64,000 nt of DNA from Pseudomonas anuradhapurensis (GCF_014269225.2 NZ_CP077097.1:3421001-3485000); one strand, 5' to 3'; positions 32,177 through 41,468 are shown, counted from the first letter of the stretch. Numbers and translations: made by a program. The notes: generated by a model from the sequence alone, not told the origin.

Positions 32177-32516
32177 GGTTGCGCCCTCCACGTGCAGTGG
32201 GCAAGCACGCCGTCGATCCCAGGTTGTGGCGGACCGCAGCCTCGATAAAGCGCAAGTAGCACACCCGCAATGCGCGCCCATGGTCATGCCTGGCGACATC
32301 CTCGAGGCGCTTGTAACCTCGCCTGCGCAGCACCGCTCGCCAATGGGCGAACTCGCGTGCCGCGTCGATGACCGCGCAACGGGCGGCCACTGCCAGTGCG
32401 GTTTCGCTGACCGACGGCTGCAGCAGCAGCCGCTCGCGCAGGCTGCTGAGGTCTATGCGAGGCCAGAACGGGTCATGGCTGTCGGCAAAACGTGGAAACA
32501 GAGGATCACTGCCCAT
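32169..32516 (-). CDS. GpL-like phage head-completion protein
   Basis: 115 residues. FWPRIDLSSLRERLLLQPSV then AAREFAHWRAVLRRRGYKRLEDVA and RFIEAAVRHNLG follow the pattern of P2 gpL (head completion/stabilisation). It is in the P2 order, upstream of the holin. No terminase, portal or capsid gene is nearby, so it is a leftover rather than part of a working phage. Confidence 0.65.
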   Translation of the reverse strand: MGSDPLFPRFADSHDPFWPRIDLSSLRERLLLQPSVSETALAVAARCAVIDAAREFAHWRAVLRRRGYKRLEDVARHDHGRALRVCYLRFIEAAVRHNLGSTACLPTARGGRNHA

Positions 32517-32525
32517 GTTCGCCCC

Positions 32526-32774
32526 TCACTGCTCGGCCAACATGCCGTAGCGAATGGCCTTGATCACTGCTGCCACCCGTGTGGGCACATCGAACTTGCG
32601 CAGGATGTTCGACACGTGAAAGTTCACCGTCGATTCCTTGCACGCCAGGATCTGGCCGATTTCCCAGGAACTCTTGCCGTAGGCGCACCACAACAGGACT
32701 TGCTGTTCACGTGGCGTCAGGCGAACCGGGGCGTCCGCCAGGGGGTGCTGCGAATGTCGTGCGTGGTCATTCAT
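32526..32774 (-). CDS. HTH-only LuxR-family regulator (no autoinducer domain)
   Basis: 82 residues, essentially the LuxR C-terminal domain: LTPREQQVLLWCAYGKSSWE, IGQILACKESTVNFHVSNIL and RKFDVPTRVAAVIKAI. The wording W-C-A-x-G-K-x-S-W-E-I is that of quorum-sensing LuxR proteins (LasR type), yet the N-terminal AHL-binding domain is absent. The ATG at 32774 has GGAG 8 bases upstream. It is 9 bases before the GpL-like gene and reads into it, so regulator, GpL and holin look like one transcript. It may be a truncated regulator or a working HTH solo. Confidence 0.75.
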   Translation of the reverse strand: MNDHARHSQHPLADAPVRLTPREQQVLLWCAYGKSSWEIGQILACKESTVNFHVSNILRKFDVPTRVAAVIKAIRYGMLAEQ

Positions 32775-32994
32775 GTTTGAACTCCGCAGGTGATTGACAG
32801 AGGCATCGCTGCCGGTCTGCGGCCACCTTACGAAGCGCCTGCCGTGCGGCTCCACCACTGCGGCTTGTAGCGAACTTTCGTACAAAACCACCTGGTGAAA
32901 CCTGCGGCAAATTAGCCGGATTTCTTCGTGCTTCAAGGGCAATTTCGCTCGTCTCAACGCCGTTGTCATTTGCCCTGTCACCTGGAGTCGTACC

Positions 32995-35055
32995 ATGCGT
33001 TGCGTTTTGCCCCTATCGTCCTGCCTCGGCCTGCTGGCTGCCTTGGCTGCCAACCAGCCTGCTGCAGCCTCCTCGGTCGAACTGGACCAGGTGCTGATCA
33101 CCGACGAAGAGCAGAATGACCTGAGCGCAGCCAGCGAACGCCTGCGCGAGGTGCCAGGGGCCAGTAACCTGGTGGACATGCAGCGTGCCGGACAGGGCCG
33201 GCTCGCCAGCAACCAGGACGTGCTGGCCTACCAGCCGGGGGTATTCGCCCAGTCGGCGGGCAACGATGGCATCAAGTTGTCGATCCGCGGCTCGGGCATC
33301 AACCGCGCCCCAGGGGCCCATGGCTCCGGGGTGTACACGATGTTCGACGGCCTGCCCCTGACCGGCCCGGGCGGTACCCCCTACGAACTGTTCGAGCCGC
33401 TGTGGCTGAGCCGTGCCGAAGTGCTGCGCGGCGCCAATGGCTTCGACCACGGCGCGCTGGCCCTGGGCGGAGCGCTCAACTACATCACCCACAGCGGCTA
33501 CGACGCCGCGCCGCTGCAGGTGCGCTACGAAGTCGGCAGCCGTGGCTACCAGCACCGCCAGGTCAGCTCGGGCCAGGTAGTGGGCAATCTCGACTATTAC
33601 CTGGCCTTGACCGATTCCGAATATGACGGCTACCAGGCGCACAGCAGCGGCAGTGCGAAGGGCGTTGCCGCCAACTTTGGCTACCGTTTCAACCCTGACC
33701 TGGAAACCCGCTTCTACCTGCGCTACCGGGAAACCGAGAACCAACTGCCCGGGCGCCTGACCAAGGAGCAGATCAAGCATCACCCGCGCGCTGCCAACCC
33801 GAACTACCTGGCCCGCGATGACAGCCGCCCCCAGCCGGGCAGCACCTGGCTGGGCAACAAGACCACCTTCTACCTCGACGACGATGCACGCCTGGAAGCC
33901 GGCCTGGTCTACCATGACTACCCGATGGACCTGCGCGAAGGCCCGATGCGCCTGAAGGTGGCCTACACCGATGTCAGCGGCACCCTGAACTACTTCCGCC
34001 GCGACACGCTGTTCGGCCATGACAGCAAGACCACCGTCGGCTGGCGCACCACCAAGCACCTGCCCAACAGTGGCGCTTCGCAGTTCGCGCGCACTGGCGA
34101 TATGTTCGGTGCACGCAGCCGAGACTTCACCTACCAGGGTTCGGACACCGTGGTGCATTTCGGCAACGACCTGGAGCTGGTCCCGGACCTGTGGCTGACC
34201 AGCGGCCTGGCGATGATCTACACCCGCCGCGAAAGCGCGGTCACCTACCCTGCCGAGGGCGGCAAGGTGAGCATGCATGACTGGGACTATGCACCTCGCC
34301 TGGGGCTGCGCTATGACATCCGCCCGGACTTGCAGGTGTACGGCAACCTGAGCCGCTCGGTCGAACCGCCACATCCCTGGTCGCTGATCTGGAGTGCGCC
34401 AACCGCCTACCAGCCGATCGAAATGCAGAACCAGACCGCCACCACCCTGGAACTGGGTGCGCGCGGCGATGCGGCAATAGGCCATTGGGACTTGGTCTGG
34501 TACTACGCGCAGGTCCGCCATGAACTGCTCGCCGTGGAAATCATGCAAGGCGCCCCGGCCAAGGAATTCAACGCCAGCGCCACCGTGCACCAGGGGCTGG
34601 AAGCCGGCCTCGACAGCACGCTGTGGGAACGCGCCGGGACTGGCAGGCTCAGCTTGCGCCAGGCCTACACGTTCAGTGACTTCCACTACCGCGACGACGA
34701 CCAGTTCGGCGACAACCGCCTGCCCGGCATCCCGATGCACTACTACCAGGCCGAGCTGCGCTATGACTGGCCAAGTGGCTTCTACGCGGGGGTGAATACG
34801 CAAATGGCGTCGAAGGTGCAGGTGGACTACGCCAACAGCTTCCACGCCGACGCCTATGCCTTGCTCGGCACGCGCCTTGGCTGGAATTCACCGAAACAGG
34901 ACTGGCAGACCTGGCTAGACCTGCGCAACCTGACCAACCAGCGCTATGCGGCAACGGTCACACCCGGCTACAACGATGCAGGCAAGGACGTTGCCCGCTC
35001 GACACCGGGCGAAGGGTTTGCAGTATATGCCGGGGTTTCCTACAGCTTCCGCTGA
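32995..35055 (+). CDS. TonB-dependent outer-membrane receptor (FecA-like group)
   Basis: 686 residues. A signal peptide (MRCVLPLSSCLGLLAALAAN) precedes a plug domain at about 45-165 (DVLAYQPGVFAQSAGNDGIK, then LSIRGSGINRAPGAHGSGVY) and a 22-strand barrel ending VYAGVSYSFR with the terminal aromatic. It imports a ferric chelate or similar ligand using TonB energy; ligand unknown. No clear Fur box was seen in the 220-bp upstream spacer, which holds the short palindrome CACCTGGTG at 32889-32897. It is divergent from the LuxR-HTH gene. Confidence 0.9.
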   Translation: MRCVLPLSSCLGLLAALAANQPAAASSVELDQVLITDEEQNDLSAASERLREVPGASNLVDMQRAGQGRLASNQDVLAYQPGVFAQSAGNDGIKLSIRGSGINRAPGAHGSGVYTMFDGLPLTGPGGTPYELFEPLWLSRAEVLRGANGFDHGALALGGALNYITHSGYDAAPLQVRYEVGSRGYQHRQVSSGQVVGNLDYYLALTDSEYDGYQAHSSGSAKGVAANFGYRFNPDLETRFYLRYRETENQLPGRLTKEQIKHHPRAANPNYLARDDSRPQPGSTWLGNKTTFYLDDDARLEAGLVYHDYPMDLREGPMRLKVAYTDVSGTLNYFRRDTLFGHDSKTTVGWRTTKHLPNSGASQFARTGDMFGARSRDFTYQGSDTVVHFGNDLELVPDLWLTSGLAMIYTRRESAVTYPAEGGKVSMHDWDYAPRLGLRYDIRPDLQVYGNLSRSVEPPHPWSLIWSAPTAYQPIEMQNQTATTLELGARGDAAIGHWDLVWYYAQVRHELLAVEIMQGAPAKEFNASATVHQGLEAGLDSTLWERAGTGRLSLRQAYTFSDFHYRDDDQFGDNRLPGIPMHYYQAELRYDWPSGFYAGVNTQMASKVQVDYANSFHADAYALLGTRLGWNSPKQDWQTWLDLRNLTNQRYAATVTPGYNDAGKDVARSTPGEGFAVYAGVSYSFR

Positions 35056-35064
35056 ACCGCCGTT

Positions 35065-35180
35065 GTAGGAGCGGCCTTGCGTCGCGAAAGGGCTGCGCAG
35101 CAGCCCCGGCAATTCACGTTACGATGCTGAAATTGTGGGGCTGCTGCGCAGCCCGTTCGCGACGCAAGGCCGCTCCTACA
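35065..35180. repeat. Long inverted repeat, family B
   Basis: Inverted arms GTAGGAGCGGCCTTGCGTCG... and complement, about 43 bases each, separated by 29 bases. It lies between convergent TonB receptor and reductase genes. The variant GCGTCGCGAAAGG replaces GTGTCGCGATAGG of the copy at 13568. Confidence 0.9.
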
Positions 35181-35216
35181 GCGGTCGTGCGCTCAGCGCT
35201 GATGGCTGAAGGCAGG

Positions 35217-35777
35217 TCAAACCGCCCTGTTCAATTTCACCCACGAAGCAAACTTGTCGATGAAACCCTGCAGGAATGGCCGAGTCTTGTCGTTGAGCTT
35301 GCCGGCATCATCGAACAGGCTCGCCGCCCCACCAATGTAGGCCTCGGGCATCTGCATACAAGGCATGTCCAGGAAAACCAGCGACTGGCGCACGGCATGG
35401 TTGGCGCCAAAGCCACCAATGGCCCCCGGCGACACACTGACCACAGCCGTCGGCTTGCCACTCCAGGCACTTTGCCCGTAGGGCCGCGAACCGACATCGA
35501 TGGCGTTCTTCAGGCACCCCGGCACCGAACGGTTGTATTCCGGGGTGACGAACAGCACCGCATCGCTGCGGCGGATCTCATCGCGAAAACGCTTCCACGA
35601 TGGCGGTGTCGCATCGGCCTCGACATCCTCGTTGTACAACGGCAAGTCACCGATCTCGACGATCTTCAGCGCCAGGCTGGACGGCGCCAGCTCCGAGAGC
35701 GCGCGGGCAACCTTGCGGTTGTAGGAGTCCTTGCGCAAGCTACCGACGACGACTGCTACCGAATACACCTGGGTCAT
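35217..35777 (-). CDS. chrR: NAD(P)H-dependent FMN reductase, ChrR-type
   Basis: 186-residue flavodoxin-like protein. VVVGSLRKDSYNRKVA holds the FMN phosphate site, TPEYNRSVPGCLKNAIDVGSR the isoalloxazine contact (TPEYN-x-S), and GGFGANHAVRQSL a conserved helix. It matches the P. putida ChrR chromate/quinone reductase closely from memory; the physiological role is two-electron reduction of quinones and protection from oxidative stress. ATG at 35777; convergent with the receptor gene. Confidence 0.9.
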   Translation of the reverse strand: MTQVYSVAVVVGSLRKDSYNRKVARALSELAPSSLALKIVEIGDLPLYNEDVEADATPPSWKRFRDEIRRSDAVLFVTPEYNRSVPGCLKNAIDVGSRPYGQSAWSGKPTAVVSVSPGAIGGFGANHAVRQSLVFLDMPCMQMPEAYIGGAASLFDDAGKLNDKTRPFLQGFIDKFASWVKLNRAV

Positions 35778-35933
35778 GGCAATTCCAACCTTTGCTGGGT
35801 AAAGGGACGTTGTAGTTATAGATGACCGTCGTTCGCCACTTTGGTTTTTTTTCCGCAGGACGAAAACTTCCAACGCGGTTCCACGGTCTATCCGTTCAGA
35901 CATTCCCTACGCAATTCAGAGGTTTTCACCCAA

Positions 35934-36152
35934 ATGGCAGCAGTAATGGTCGGCCAATTCCACGCCCGTGACGCCGAAGGCCGTATCTACCCCGTGCACG
36001 AGTTCCAGGAGTCGACCCTGCAAGTGGACGGCAGCACGCTGGGCGCGCCCATCACCACCTACCGCCTGGCCATCGGTGACAAGGTCAACCACCTGGGTGA
36101 AAACCGCTTCGAACTGGCCCGCAGCGGCGTCGAGATCATTCGCATTCCTTGA
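35934..36152 (+). CDS. Small conserved hypothetical protein, 72 aa
   Basis: 72 residues (MAAVMVGQFHARDAEGRIYP...). I do not recognise a family. It is a compact beta-rich protein without membrane segments. The ATG at 35934 has AGAGG about 11 bases upstream; Met5 is an alternative. Its last 17 bases overlap the end of the convergent lysine decarboxylase gene. Confidence 0.6.
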   Translation: MAAVMVGQFHARDAEGRIYPVHEFQESTLQVDGSTLGAPITTYRLAIGDKVNHLGENRFELARSGVEIIRIP

Positions 36153-38385
36153 TGCAGTCCACCGTGTAGCAGCCACTGTCGTTCTGCAGGCCGTGCACGT
36201 CGGCGACAAAGCCGGGGAAGCCCTGGTTGAACGCCCGGGCAAAGGCCAGGTAGTCGAGTATCGAGCGGGTCGCTTCGGTGAACCGTTCCCCTGGCATGAT
36301 CAAGGGAATGCCCGGCGGGTAGGGCACCAGCATCACCGCCGCCACCCGCCCCGACAGCGCCTCGATCGGTACCGCCTCCACCTCGCCGCGCACCATCAGG
36401 TCATAGGCCCTGGCCGGGCTCACGGCCACTTCCGGCAAGCGGGTGAACAGCCGCTTCAGTTGCTTGGCCGTGGCATTGGCGCGGTAGCAGCCATGCAACT
36501 GGTCGCACAGCTCGCGCAAGCCCATGCCCTGGTAGCGGGACGCATCGGCAGCCATTACGCTGGGCAGGCAGTCGTTTAGTGGTGTATTGCCGTCATAGTG
36601 GCGTTTGAACTCCAGCAACTCGGTGAGCAATGTGCTCCACTTGCCCTTGGTAATGCCCATGGAGAACAGCACCAGGAAGCTGTACAAGCCGGTTTTTTCC
36701 ACCACCAGCCCGCGCTCCCAGAGAAACTTGCTGACCACCGCCGCCGGGATGCCATGTTCGCCCAGCGCACCGCCAGCACTCAGGCCAGGCATTACCAGCG
36801 TCACTTTCAGCGGGTCGAGCAGCACATAGTCATCGGTCACTTCGGCAAACCCATGCCACTCCGCGCCCGGCTGCAGTAGCCAGTCCTGCGCGGCCAGGTG
36901 GTGGATGCCTTCGGCGCCCGGCGGCTGCCAGATGCTGAACCACCAGTCGTCTGCGGCAATGTGCTCGCGCAGGTTGGCCAGGGCGCGGCGAAAGCTCAGG
37001 GCCTCGTCGAACATCTCCTGCAACAGCGAATGCCCGGCCGGGCCCTCCATCATGCTCGAGGCGACATCCAGCGAGGCAAGGATGCTGTACTGCGGCGAGG
37101 TGGAAATGTGCATCATGAACGCTTCGTTGAAGCGGTCACGGTCCAGCTGGCGCCTGGCGCCGTCCTGCACGTGAATCATCGAGGCCTGGCTGAACGCGGC
37201 CAGCAGCTTGTGGGTGGAATGGGTGCTGAACACCAGCGGGCTGTCTGCGCCGCAGGCCGTGCCCATGGCATAGCGCCCGGTGAAGAAGCCGTGGAACGCC
37301 GCGTAGGCGAACCAGGCCTCGTCGAAGTGCAGCACCTCGACACTGGCGCCCAGGGTCTGCTTGATCAGCCCGGCGTGATAGCACAGGCCGTCGTAGGTGG
37401 AGTTGGTCACCACCGCCAGCTTGATGCGCTGCCCGCGGTCGCGCGCGAGCGGGTTGGCCTGTATCTTCGCCTGGATCGACGCCGGGCTGAACTCACTGAG
37501 CGGGATCGGCCCGATGATGCCCAGTTCGTTGCGCTCGGGGCACAGGTACAGCGGGATTGCGCCAGTCATGATGATCGCATGCACCACCGACTTGTGGCAG
37601 TTGCGATCCACCAGCACCAGATCGTCACGGCCAACCATGGCGTGCCAGACGATCTTGTTGGCGGTGGAGGTGCCATTGATCACGAAGAACGTGTGGTCGG
37701 CACCGAAGTTGCGCGCCGCCCTGGCCTCGGCTGCGGCCAGGGGGCCGGTGTGGTCGAGCAGCGAGCCCAGTTCGGGCACCGAAACCGACAGGTCCGAGCG
37801 CAGGGTGTTTTCCCCGAAGAACTGGTGGAAGGCCTGGCCCACCGGGCTTTTACGGTAGGCCACGCCACCGCCGTGGCCCGGCGTGTGCCAGGAATAGTTG
37901 GATTGCGCGGTGTGCTGCACCAGGGCCTTGAAGAACGGCGGCAGCAGGCCATCGAGGTAGCTGTGCGCCGCACGCGCCACTTGGCGCGCGAGAAACGGCA
38001 CGGTGTCTTCGAACAGGTAGAGAATGCCGCGCAGCTGGTTGAGCTCGCTCATGGCTTCGGCGGGGGCGTTTTCCAGGGTGACCTGTTCGCCGAGGGCGAA
38101 GATCGGCAGGTTGGGCGCCCGCAGGCGAGCCAGGCGGATCAGCTCGGCCATGTTCTGCAGCAGGTGGGTATTTTCGGCGACGCCTTCGGCGGCGATCAGC
38201 ATGCAGGCCAGGCCGTGGTGGGTGGTGACCACCAGGCGCGCTTCAGCGTGGTCGGCAGCCTTGATGACGGTAAAGCCGTCCTGGCTCAGCTCCTCGGCGA
38301 TACCACGCACACGCTCGCCAGCGACGCTGTCGGCCTTGATGGCACGATGGACGATGAGGATGGGGAACTTGAGGTCCTTGTACAT
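36136..38385 (-). CDS. ldcA: Lysine/ornithine/arginine decarboxylase, LdcA type
   Basis: 749-residue PLP decarboxylase of fold type I. An N-terminal wing/receiver-like domain (about 1-130) precedes SNYSWHTPGHGGGVAYRKSP, the HFDEAW motif with Asp355, and the cofactor lysine Lys393 in STHSTHKLLAAFSQ. The sequence closely follows P. aeruginosa LdcA, which turns L-lysine into cadaverine. The ATG at 38385 has GGAGGT 9 bases upstream. A hairpin separates it from dnaQ. Substrate given from family resemblance. Confidence 0.92.
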   Translation of the reverse strand: MYKDLKFPILIVHRAIKADSVAGERVRGIAEELSQDGFTVIKAADHAEARLVVTTHHGLACMLIAAEGVAENTHLLQNMAELIRLARLRAPNLPIFALGEQVTLENAPAEAMSELNQLRGILYLFEDTVPFLARQVARAAHSYLDGLLPPFFKALVQHTAQSNYSWHTPGHGGGVAYRKSPVGQAFHQFFGENTLRSDLSVSVPELGSLLDHTGPLAAAEARAARNFGADHTFFVINGTSTANKIVWHAMVGRDDLVLVDRNCHKSVVHAIIMTGAIPLYLCPERNELGIIGPIPLSEFSPASIQAKIQANPLARDRGQRIKLAVVTNSTYDGLCYHAGLIKQTLGASVEVLHFDEAWFAYAAFHGFFTGRYAMGTACGADSPLVFSTHSTHKLLAAFSQASMIHVQDGARRQLDRDRFNEAFMMHISTSPQYSILASLDVASSMMEGPAGHSLLQEMFDEALSFRRALANLREHIAADDWWFSIWQPPGAEGIHHLAAQDWLLQPGAEWHGFAEVTDDYVLLDPLKVTLVMPGLSAGGALGEHGIPAAVVSKFLWERGLVVEKTGLYSFLVLFSMGITKGKWSTLLTELLEFKRHYDGNTPLNDCLPSVMAADASRYQGMGLRELCDQLHGCYRANATAKQLKRLFTRLPEVAVSPARAYDLMVRGEVEAVPIEALSGRVAAVMLVPYPPGIPLIMPGERFTEATRSILDYLAFARAFNQGFPGFVADVHGLQNDSGCYTVDCIKECE

Positions 38386-38464
38386 CAGGTGGCTACCTCC
38401 GAAGGACATGGCGTCCATTTCAGGGTAGTTGACGTGCCTGTCTTGAGGTTGAGGTGGCGCGTAA

Positions 38465-38492
38465 ATCGAGCGCCGCGCGGGCGGCGCTCGAT
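38465..38492 (-). terminator. Hairpin after dnaQ
   Basis: A perfect 12-bp stem ATCGAGCGCCGC / GCGGCGCTCGAT with a 4-base loop, about 33 bases beyond the dnaQ stop. Only TTTA follows on the minus strand, so termination is likely but may be partial. Confidence 0.6.
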
Positions 38493-38524
38493 CTCACCGA
38501 CACCACACAACCCAAGGCGAAAAT

Positions 38525-39283
38525 TCAGCCGGCAGTTGTCTCGGTCAAAGCCTGCCACATTGAGGGCCCACCGGCCGACTTGGCAATCGCTGCCAGGCGC
38601 TCGGCATGCGCTTCCAGCTCCTCGGCAGTGGCCATGATCACCGGCCCGGGCGTACGCCCGACAATCCGGCGGATCTCGCTGCCGCCAGCCGCCTGCCCGT
38701 CACCGTCGGCGTCAGCGCCGTGGCCCGCCAGCGACAGGCTGGTCTGGCCACCGGTCATCGCCAGGTAGACGTCAGCCAGCAGTTCCGAGTCGAGCAGTGC
38801 GCCGTGCAGTTCACGGCCCGAGTTGTCGATGTCGTAGCGTTTGCACAGGGCATCGAGGCTGTTGCGCTGCCCTGGGTGGCGCGCGCGTGCCAGCAGCAGG
38901 GTGTCCAGCACGGTGCAGTGCTGCGAAATGTCCGCGCGCTCGTGCTGGCCCAGCAGGGCGAACTCGTTGTTGATGAAGCCAACGTCGAACGCCGCGTTGT
39001 GGATGACCAGCGTGGCGCCCTGGATGAATTCGAAGAATTCCTCGGCGACATCGGCGAAGCGTGGCTTGCCGACCAGGAAGGCATCGGTGATGCCGTGGAC
39101 GTTGATGGCGCCCTCGTCACTCTCGCGGTCCGGCTGCAGGTAGACGTGGAAATGCCGCCCGGTCAGGCGCCGACCGATCACCTCGACACAGCCGATCTCG
39201 ATGATCCGGTGGCCTTCGCTGACCGGCATACCCGTGGTTTCGGTATCGAGAATGACAAACCGCTTATCTTGCTGCTGCTCCAC
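38525..39283 (-). CDS. dnaQ: DNA polymerase III epsilon subunit (3'-5' exonuclease)
   Basis: 252 residues from GTG 39283. The DEDDh exonuclease motifs are FVILDTETTGMP (Asp13, Glu15), HNAAFDVGFIN and HGALLDSELLADVYL. After the catalytic domain comes a clamp-binding motif, QTSLSL, and a C-terminal tail for binding the alpha subunit. GGAG lies 8 bases before the GTG; the ATG seven codons upstream (39304) has no ribosome site. It proofreads replication. 51 bases downstream of rnhA on the same strand. Confidence 0.93.
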   Translation of the reverse strand: MEQQQDKRFVILDTETTGMPVSEGHRIIEIGCVEVIGRRLTGRHFHVYLQPDRESDEGAINVHGITDAFLVGKPRFADVAEEFFEFIQGATLVIHNAAFDVGFINNEFALLGQHERADISQHCTVLDTLLLARARHPGQRNSLDALCKRYDIDNSGRELHGALLDSELLADVYLAMTGGQTSLSLAGHGADADGDGQAAGGSEIRRIVGRTPGPVIMATAEELEAHAERLAAIAKSAGGPSMWQALTETTAG

Positions 39284-39334
39284 GCAGGGCGCTCCAACTT
39301 GCATCAGTTACAAAGGCGGCGATTGTACCCCAGC

Positions 39335-39781
39335 TCAGCGCTGCGCGCGCACCTCATCGACCCCGCGGTTGGCCAGCTGGTCGGCGCGTTCGTTGCCGGG
39401 GTGGCCGATATGCCCGCGTACCCATTTCCAGGACACCTTGTGGCGGTTGACCTGCTGATCCAACAGCTGCCACAGGTCGGCGTTCTTCACCGGCTCCTTG
39501 CTCGCGGTCTTCCAGCCGCGCTTCTTCCAGTTGGCCATCCATTCATTGATGCCCTTCATCACGTACTGTGAGTCAGTGGTCAGCACCACCTCGCATTCGC
39601 GCTTGAGCGCCATCAGCCCCTGGATCGCCGCCATCAGTTCCATGCGGTTGTTGGTGGTTTCGCGTTCGCCGCCCCACAGTTCCTTTTCGACGCCCTTGTA
39701 GATCATAAGGACTCCCCAGCCGCCCGGGCCAGGGTTGCCCTTGCAGGCACCATCGGTAAACATCTCGACGCTTTCGCTCAT
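39335..39781 (-). CDS. rnhA: Ribonuclease HI
   Basis: 148 residues, typical length. All catalytic carboxylates are present at the standard positions: Asp10 ([17 protein letters not shown]), Glu48 (NNRMELMAA), Asp70 (TTDSQYV) and Asp134 (NERADQLAN), with His124. It removes RNA from RNA-DNA hybrids. It sits between the methyltransferase and dnaQ genes on one strand. Confidence 0.97.
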   Translation of the reverse strand: MSESVEMFTDGACKGNPGPGGWGVLMIYKGVEKELWGGERETTNNRMELMAAIQGLMALKRECEVVLTTDSQYVMKGINEWMANWKKRGWKTASKEPVKNADLWQLLDQQVNRHKVSWKWVRGHIGHPGNERADQLANRGVDEVRAQR

Positions 39782-39794
39782 GTACTACTCATGT

Positions 39795-40568
39795 TCAGTG
39801 CTTTTCAGTGTCCGGATTGACCGCTGTGCGGTTGACCTTGGCCAGCGGCAGCGGCAGCAGCTTGCCCATCGGTTCGCGACGTTCAGGGCGCAGCGGCCGC
39901 AGGCCTACCACCATCTTGCGCGCCACCAGCAGGTAGACGCCGCCACCGGAACCCTGCCAGCCCCCAGCCAGGCGTTCCCAGCCCGCCAGGCGCTGCTGCC
40001 AGGCGGCAGAGGCAAGCGGCGGACGATAGCACCCGAAGCGGCGTTTCTCCAGCGCGAAGCCCAGCAGGTTGAGCCAGTCCCCCACCCGCGAAGGCGAGAT
40101 GCAGCGGGCTTTGCGCAAGGCGCCATGGCTGAACAGGTGGCGCACGCCCCAACTGCTCCACGGGTTGATGCCGACGATCAGCAGGTGCCCGCCAGGGCGC
40201 ACCGCGCTGGCCGCCTCGCGCAGCAAGCCATGAGGCGACAGGCTGAAATCCAGGCCATGCTGCAGCACCACCACGTCGGCGGCGTGCTCGCTCAGCGGCC
40301 AGGCCTGTTCTTCACAGACGATCTCCACCCCTGGCAGCGGCGCGCCCAGGCGCACGTTGCGCTGCACCTGCGGGGCGCTGGGTGGCGGCTCGGCGCATGG
40401 CCCATAGTGGACAAGGTAACCGCCGAAGAAGCGCCCGAGCTCTTCTTCCAGCAGTTTTTCCTCCTCCTTGAGCATCAGCTGGCCGAGTGGGCCGTTGAAC
40501 CACTCACGGGCCAGGCTGATCAGCTTGACCCAGTCCGGGTCGGCCTGGGCAAAGGCTTGGTCGGTCAT
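39795..40568 (-). CDS. SAM-dependent methyltransferase-like protein
   Basis: 257 residues. The central part follows a class I methyltransferase (VVVLQHGLDFSLSPHGLLRE, then AASAVRPGGHLLIVGINPWS), a Methyltransf_11-type pattern with the glycine-rich motif I weak or lost. The C terminus is basic (RPLRPERREPMGKLLPLP). ATG at 40568 after GGGAG. Only 13 bp upstream of rnhA; divergent from gloB. Substrate unknown. Confidence 0.75.
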   Translation of the reverse strand: MTDQAFAQADPDWVKLISLAREWFNGPLGQLMLKEEEKLLEEELGRFFGGYLVHYGPCAEPPPSAPQVQRNVRLGAPLPGVEIVCEEQAWPLSEHAADVVVLQHGLDFSLSPHGLLREAASAVRPGGHLLIVGINPWSSWGVRHLFSHGALRKARCISPSRVGDWLNLLGFALEKRRFGCYRPPLASAAWQQRLAGWERLAGGWQGSGGGVYLLVARKMVVGLRPLRPERREPMGKLLPLPLAKVNRTAVNPDTEKH

Positions 40569-40653
40569 TGCGCTCTCCCTCGAAGGTTCTCGCACCGCGC
40601 CATCGCGGCTAAGATGCCCTCATGTGCCACGCTAGGCGAATCGGATCCGCACC

Positions 40654-41433
40654 ATGATACAGATCGATGCTCTCCCCGCTTTCTCCGACAACTACATCTG
40701 GTTGTTACAGGATACTGCCAAACGCCGCTGCGCGGTGGTCGATCCGGGAGATGCCGGCCCAGTGGAAGGCTGGCTGTCGGCGCACCCGGGCTGGGTGCTG
40801 AGCGACATCCTCGTCACCCACCATCACAATGACCACGTCGGCGGCGTGGAACGGCTCAAGCAACTGACCGGGGCGCGGGTGTGCGGCCCGGCCCGGGAAC
40901 GCATTCCCTGCCGTGACCTGGCGCTGGACGACGGCGACCAGGTGGCCGTGCTGGATGTGACCTTCCAGGTACTGGCAGTGCCCGGCCACACCCTCGGCCA
41001 TATCGCCTACTTCAGCGACCAGCCGGCAACGCCCGTGCTGTTCAGTGGCGACACCCTGTTCGCCGCCGGTTGCGGACGCATGTTCGAGGGTACCGCCGAA
41101 CAGATGCAGCCGGCCCTGGCTCGGCTGGCGGCGCTCCCCGCGTCCACCGAAGTGTACTGCGCCCACGAATACACCCTGAGCAACCTGCGCTTCGCCCAGG
41201 CGGTGGAACCGGGCAACCAGCATGTTCAGCAACGGTTCGCTGACGTTGCCCGCTTGCGCGCCGACAATCGCATCAGCTTGCCATCAACGATCGGCCTGGA
41301 ACGCCTGACCAACCCCTTCCTGCGCACCTCTGAAACATTAGTTAAACAAAAAGCAGACGAATGGAAGGGACAATCAAACCCCTCGCATGTCGCTGTTTTT
41401 GCTGCCTTGAGGTCTTGGAAGGACGGCTTCTGA
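40654..41433 (+). CDS. gloB: Hydroxyacylglutathione hydrolase (glyoxalase II)
   Basis: 259 residues with the metallo-beta-lactamase fold. The metal site [10 protein letters not shown] has His56, His58, Asp60 and His61; later ligands are in [25 protein letters not shown] and CAHEYT. The C-terminal helical domain for glutathione thioester binding is present. It hydrolyses S-lactoylglutathione to lactate and glutathione, completing methylglyoxal detoxification. Confidence 0.95.
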   Translation: MIQIDALPAFSDNYIWLLQDTAKRRCAVVDPGDAGPVEGWLSAHPGWVLSDILVTHHHNDHVGGVERLKQLTGARVCGPARERIPCRDLALDDGDQVAVLDVTFQVLAVPGHTLGHIAYFSDQPATPVLFSGDTLFAAGCGRMFEGTAEQMQPALARLAALPASTEVYCAHEYTLSNLRFAQAVEPGNQHVQQRFADVARLRADNRISLPSTIGLERLTNPFLRTSETLVKQKADEWKGQSNPSHVAVFAALRSWKDGF

Positions 41434-41468
41434 TAACCCCAAGATATATCGCAAGCGAGGCTCAACGG

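Noticed and set aside
30879..32994. Prophage attachment sites flanking the phage remnant
   Set aside because: I could not find a convincing direct repeat on both sides, and there is no tRNA or integrase gene here.
32775..33212. Upstream extension of the LuxR-HTH gene to a full regulator
   Set aside because: The extension would overlap the TonB receptor start and its translation is not AHL-binding-domain-like; the ATG at 32774 has a good ribosome site.
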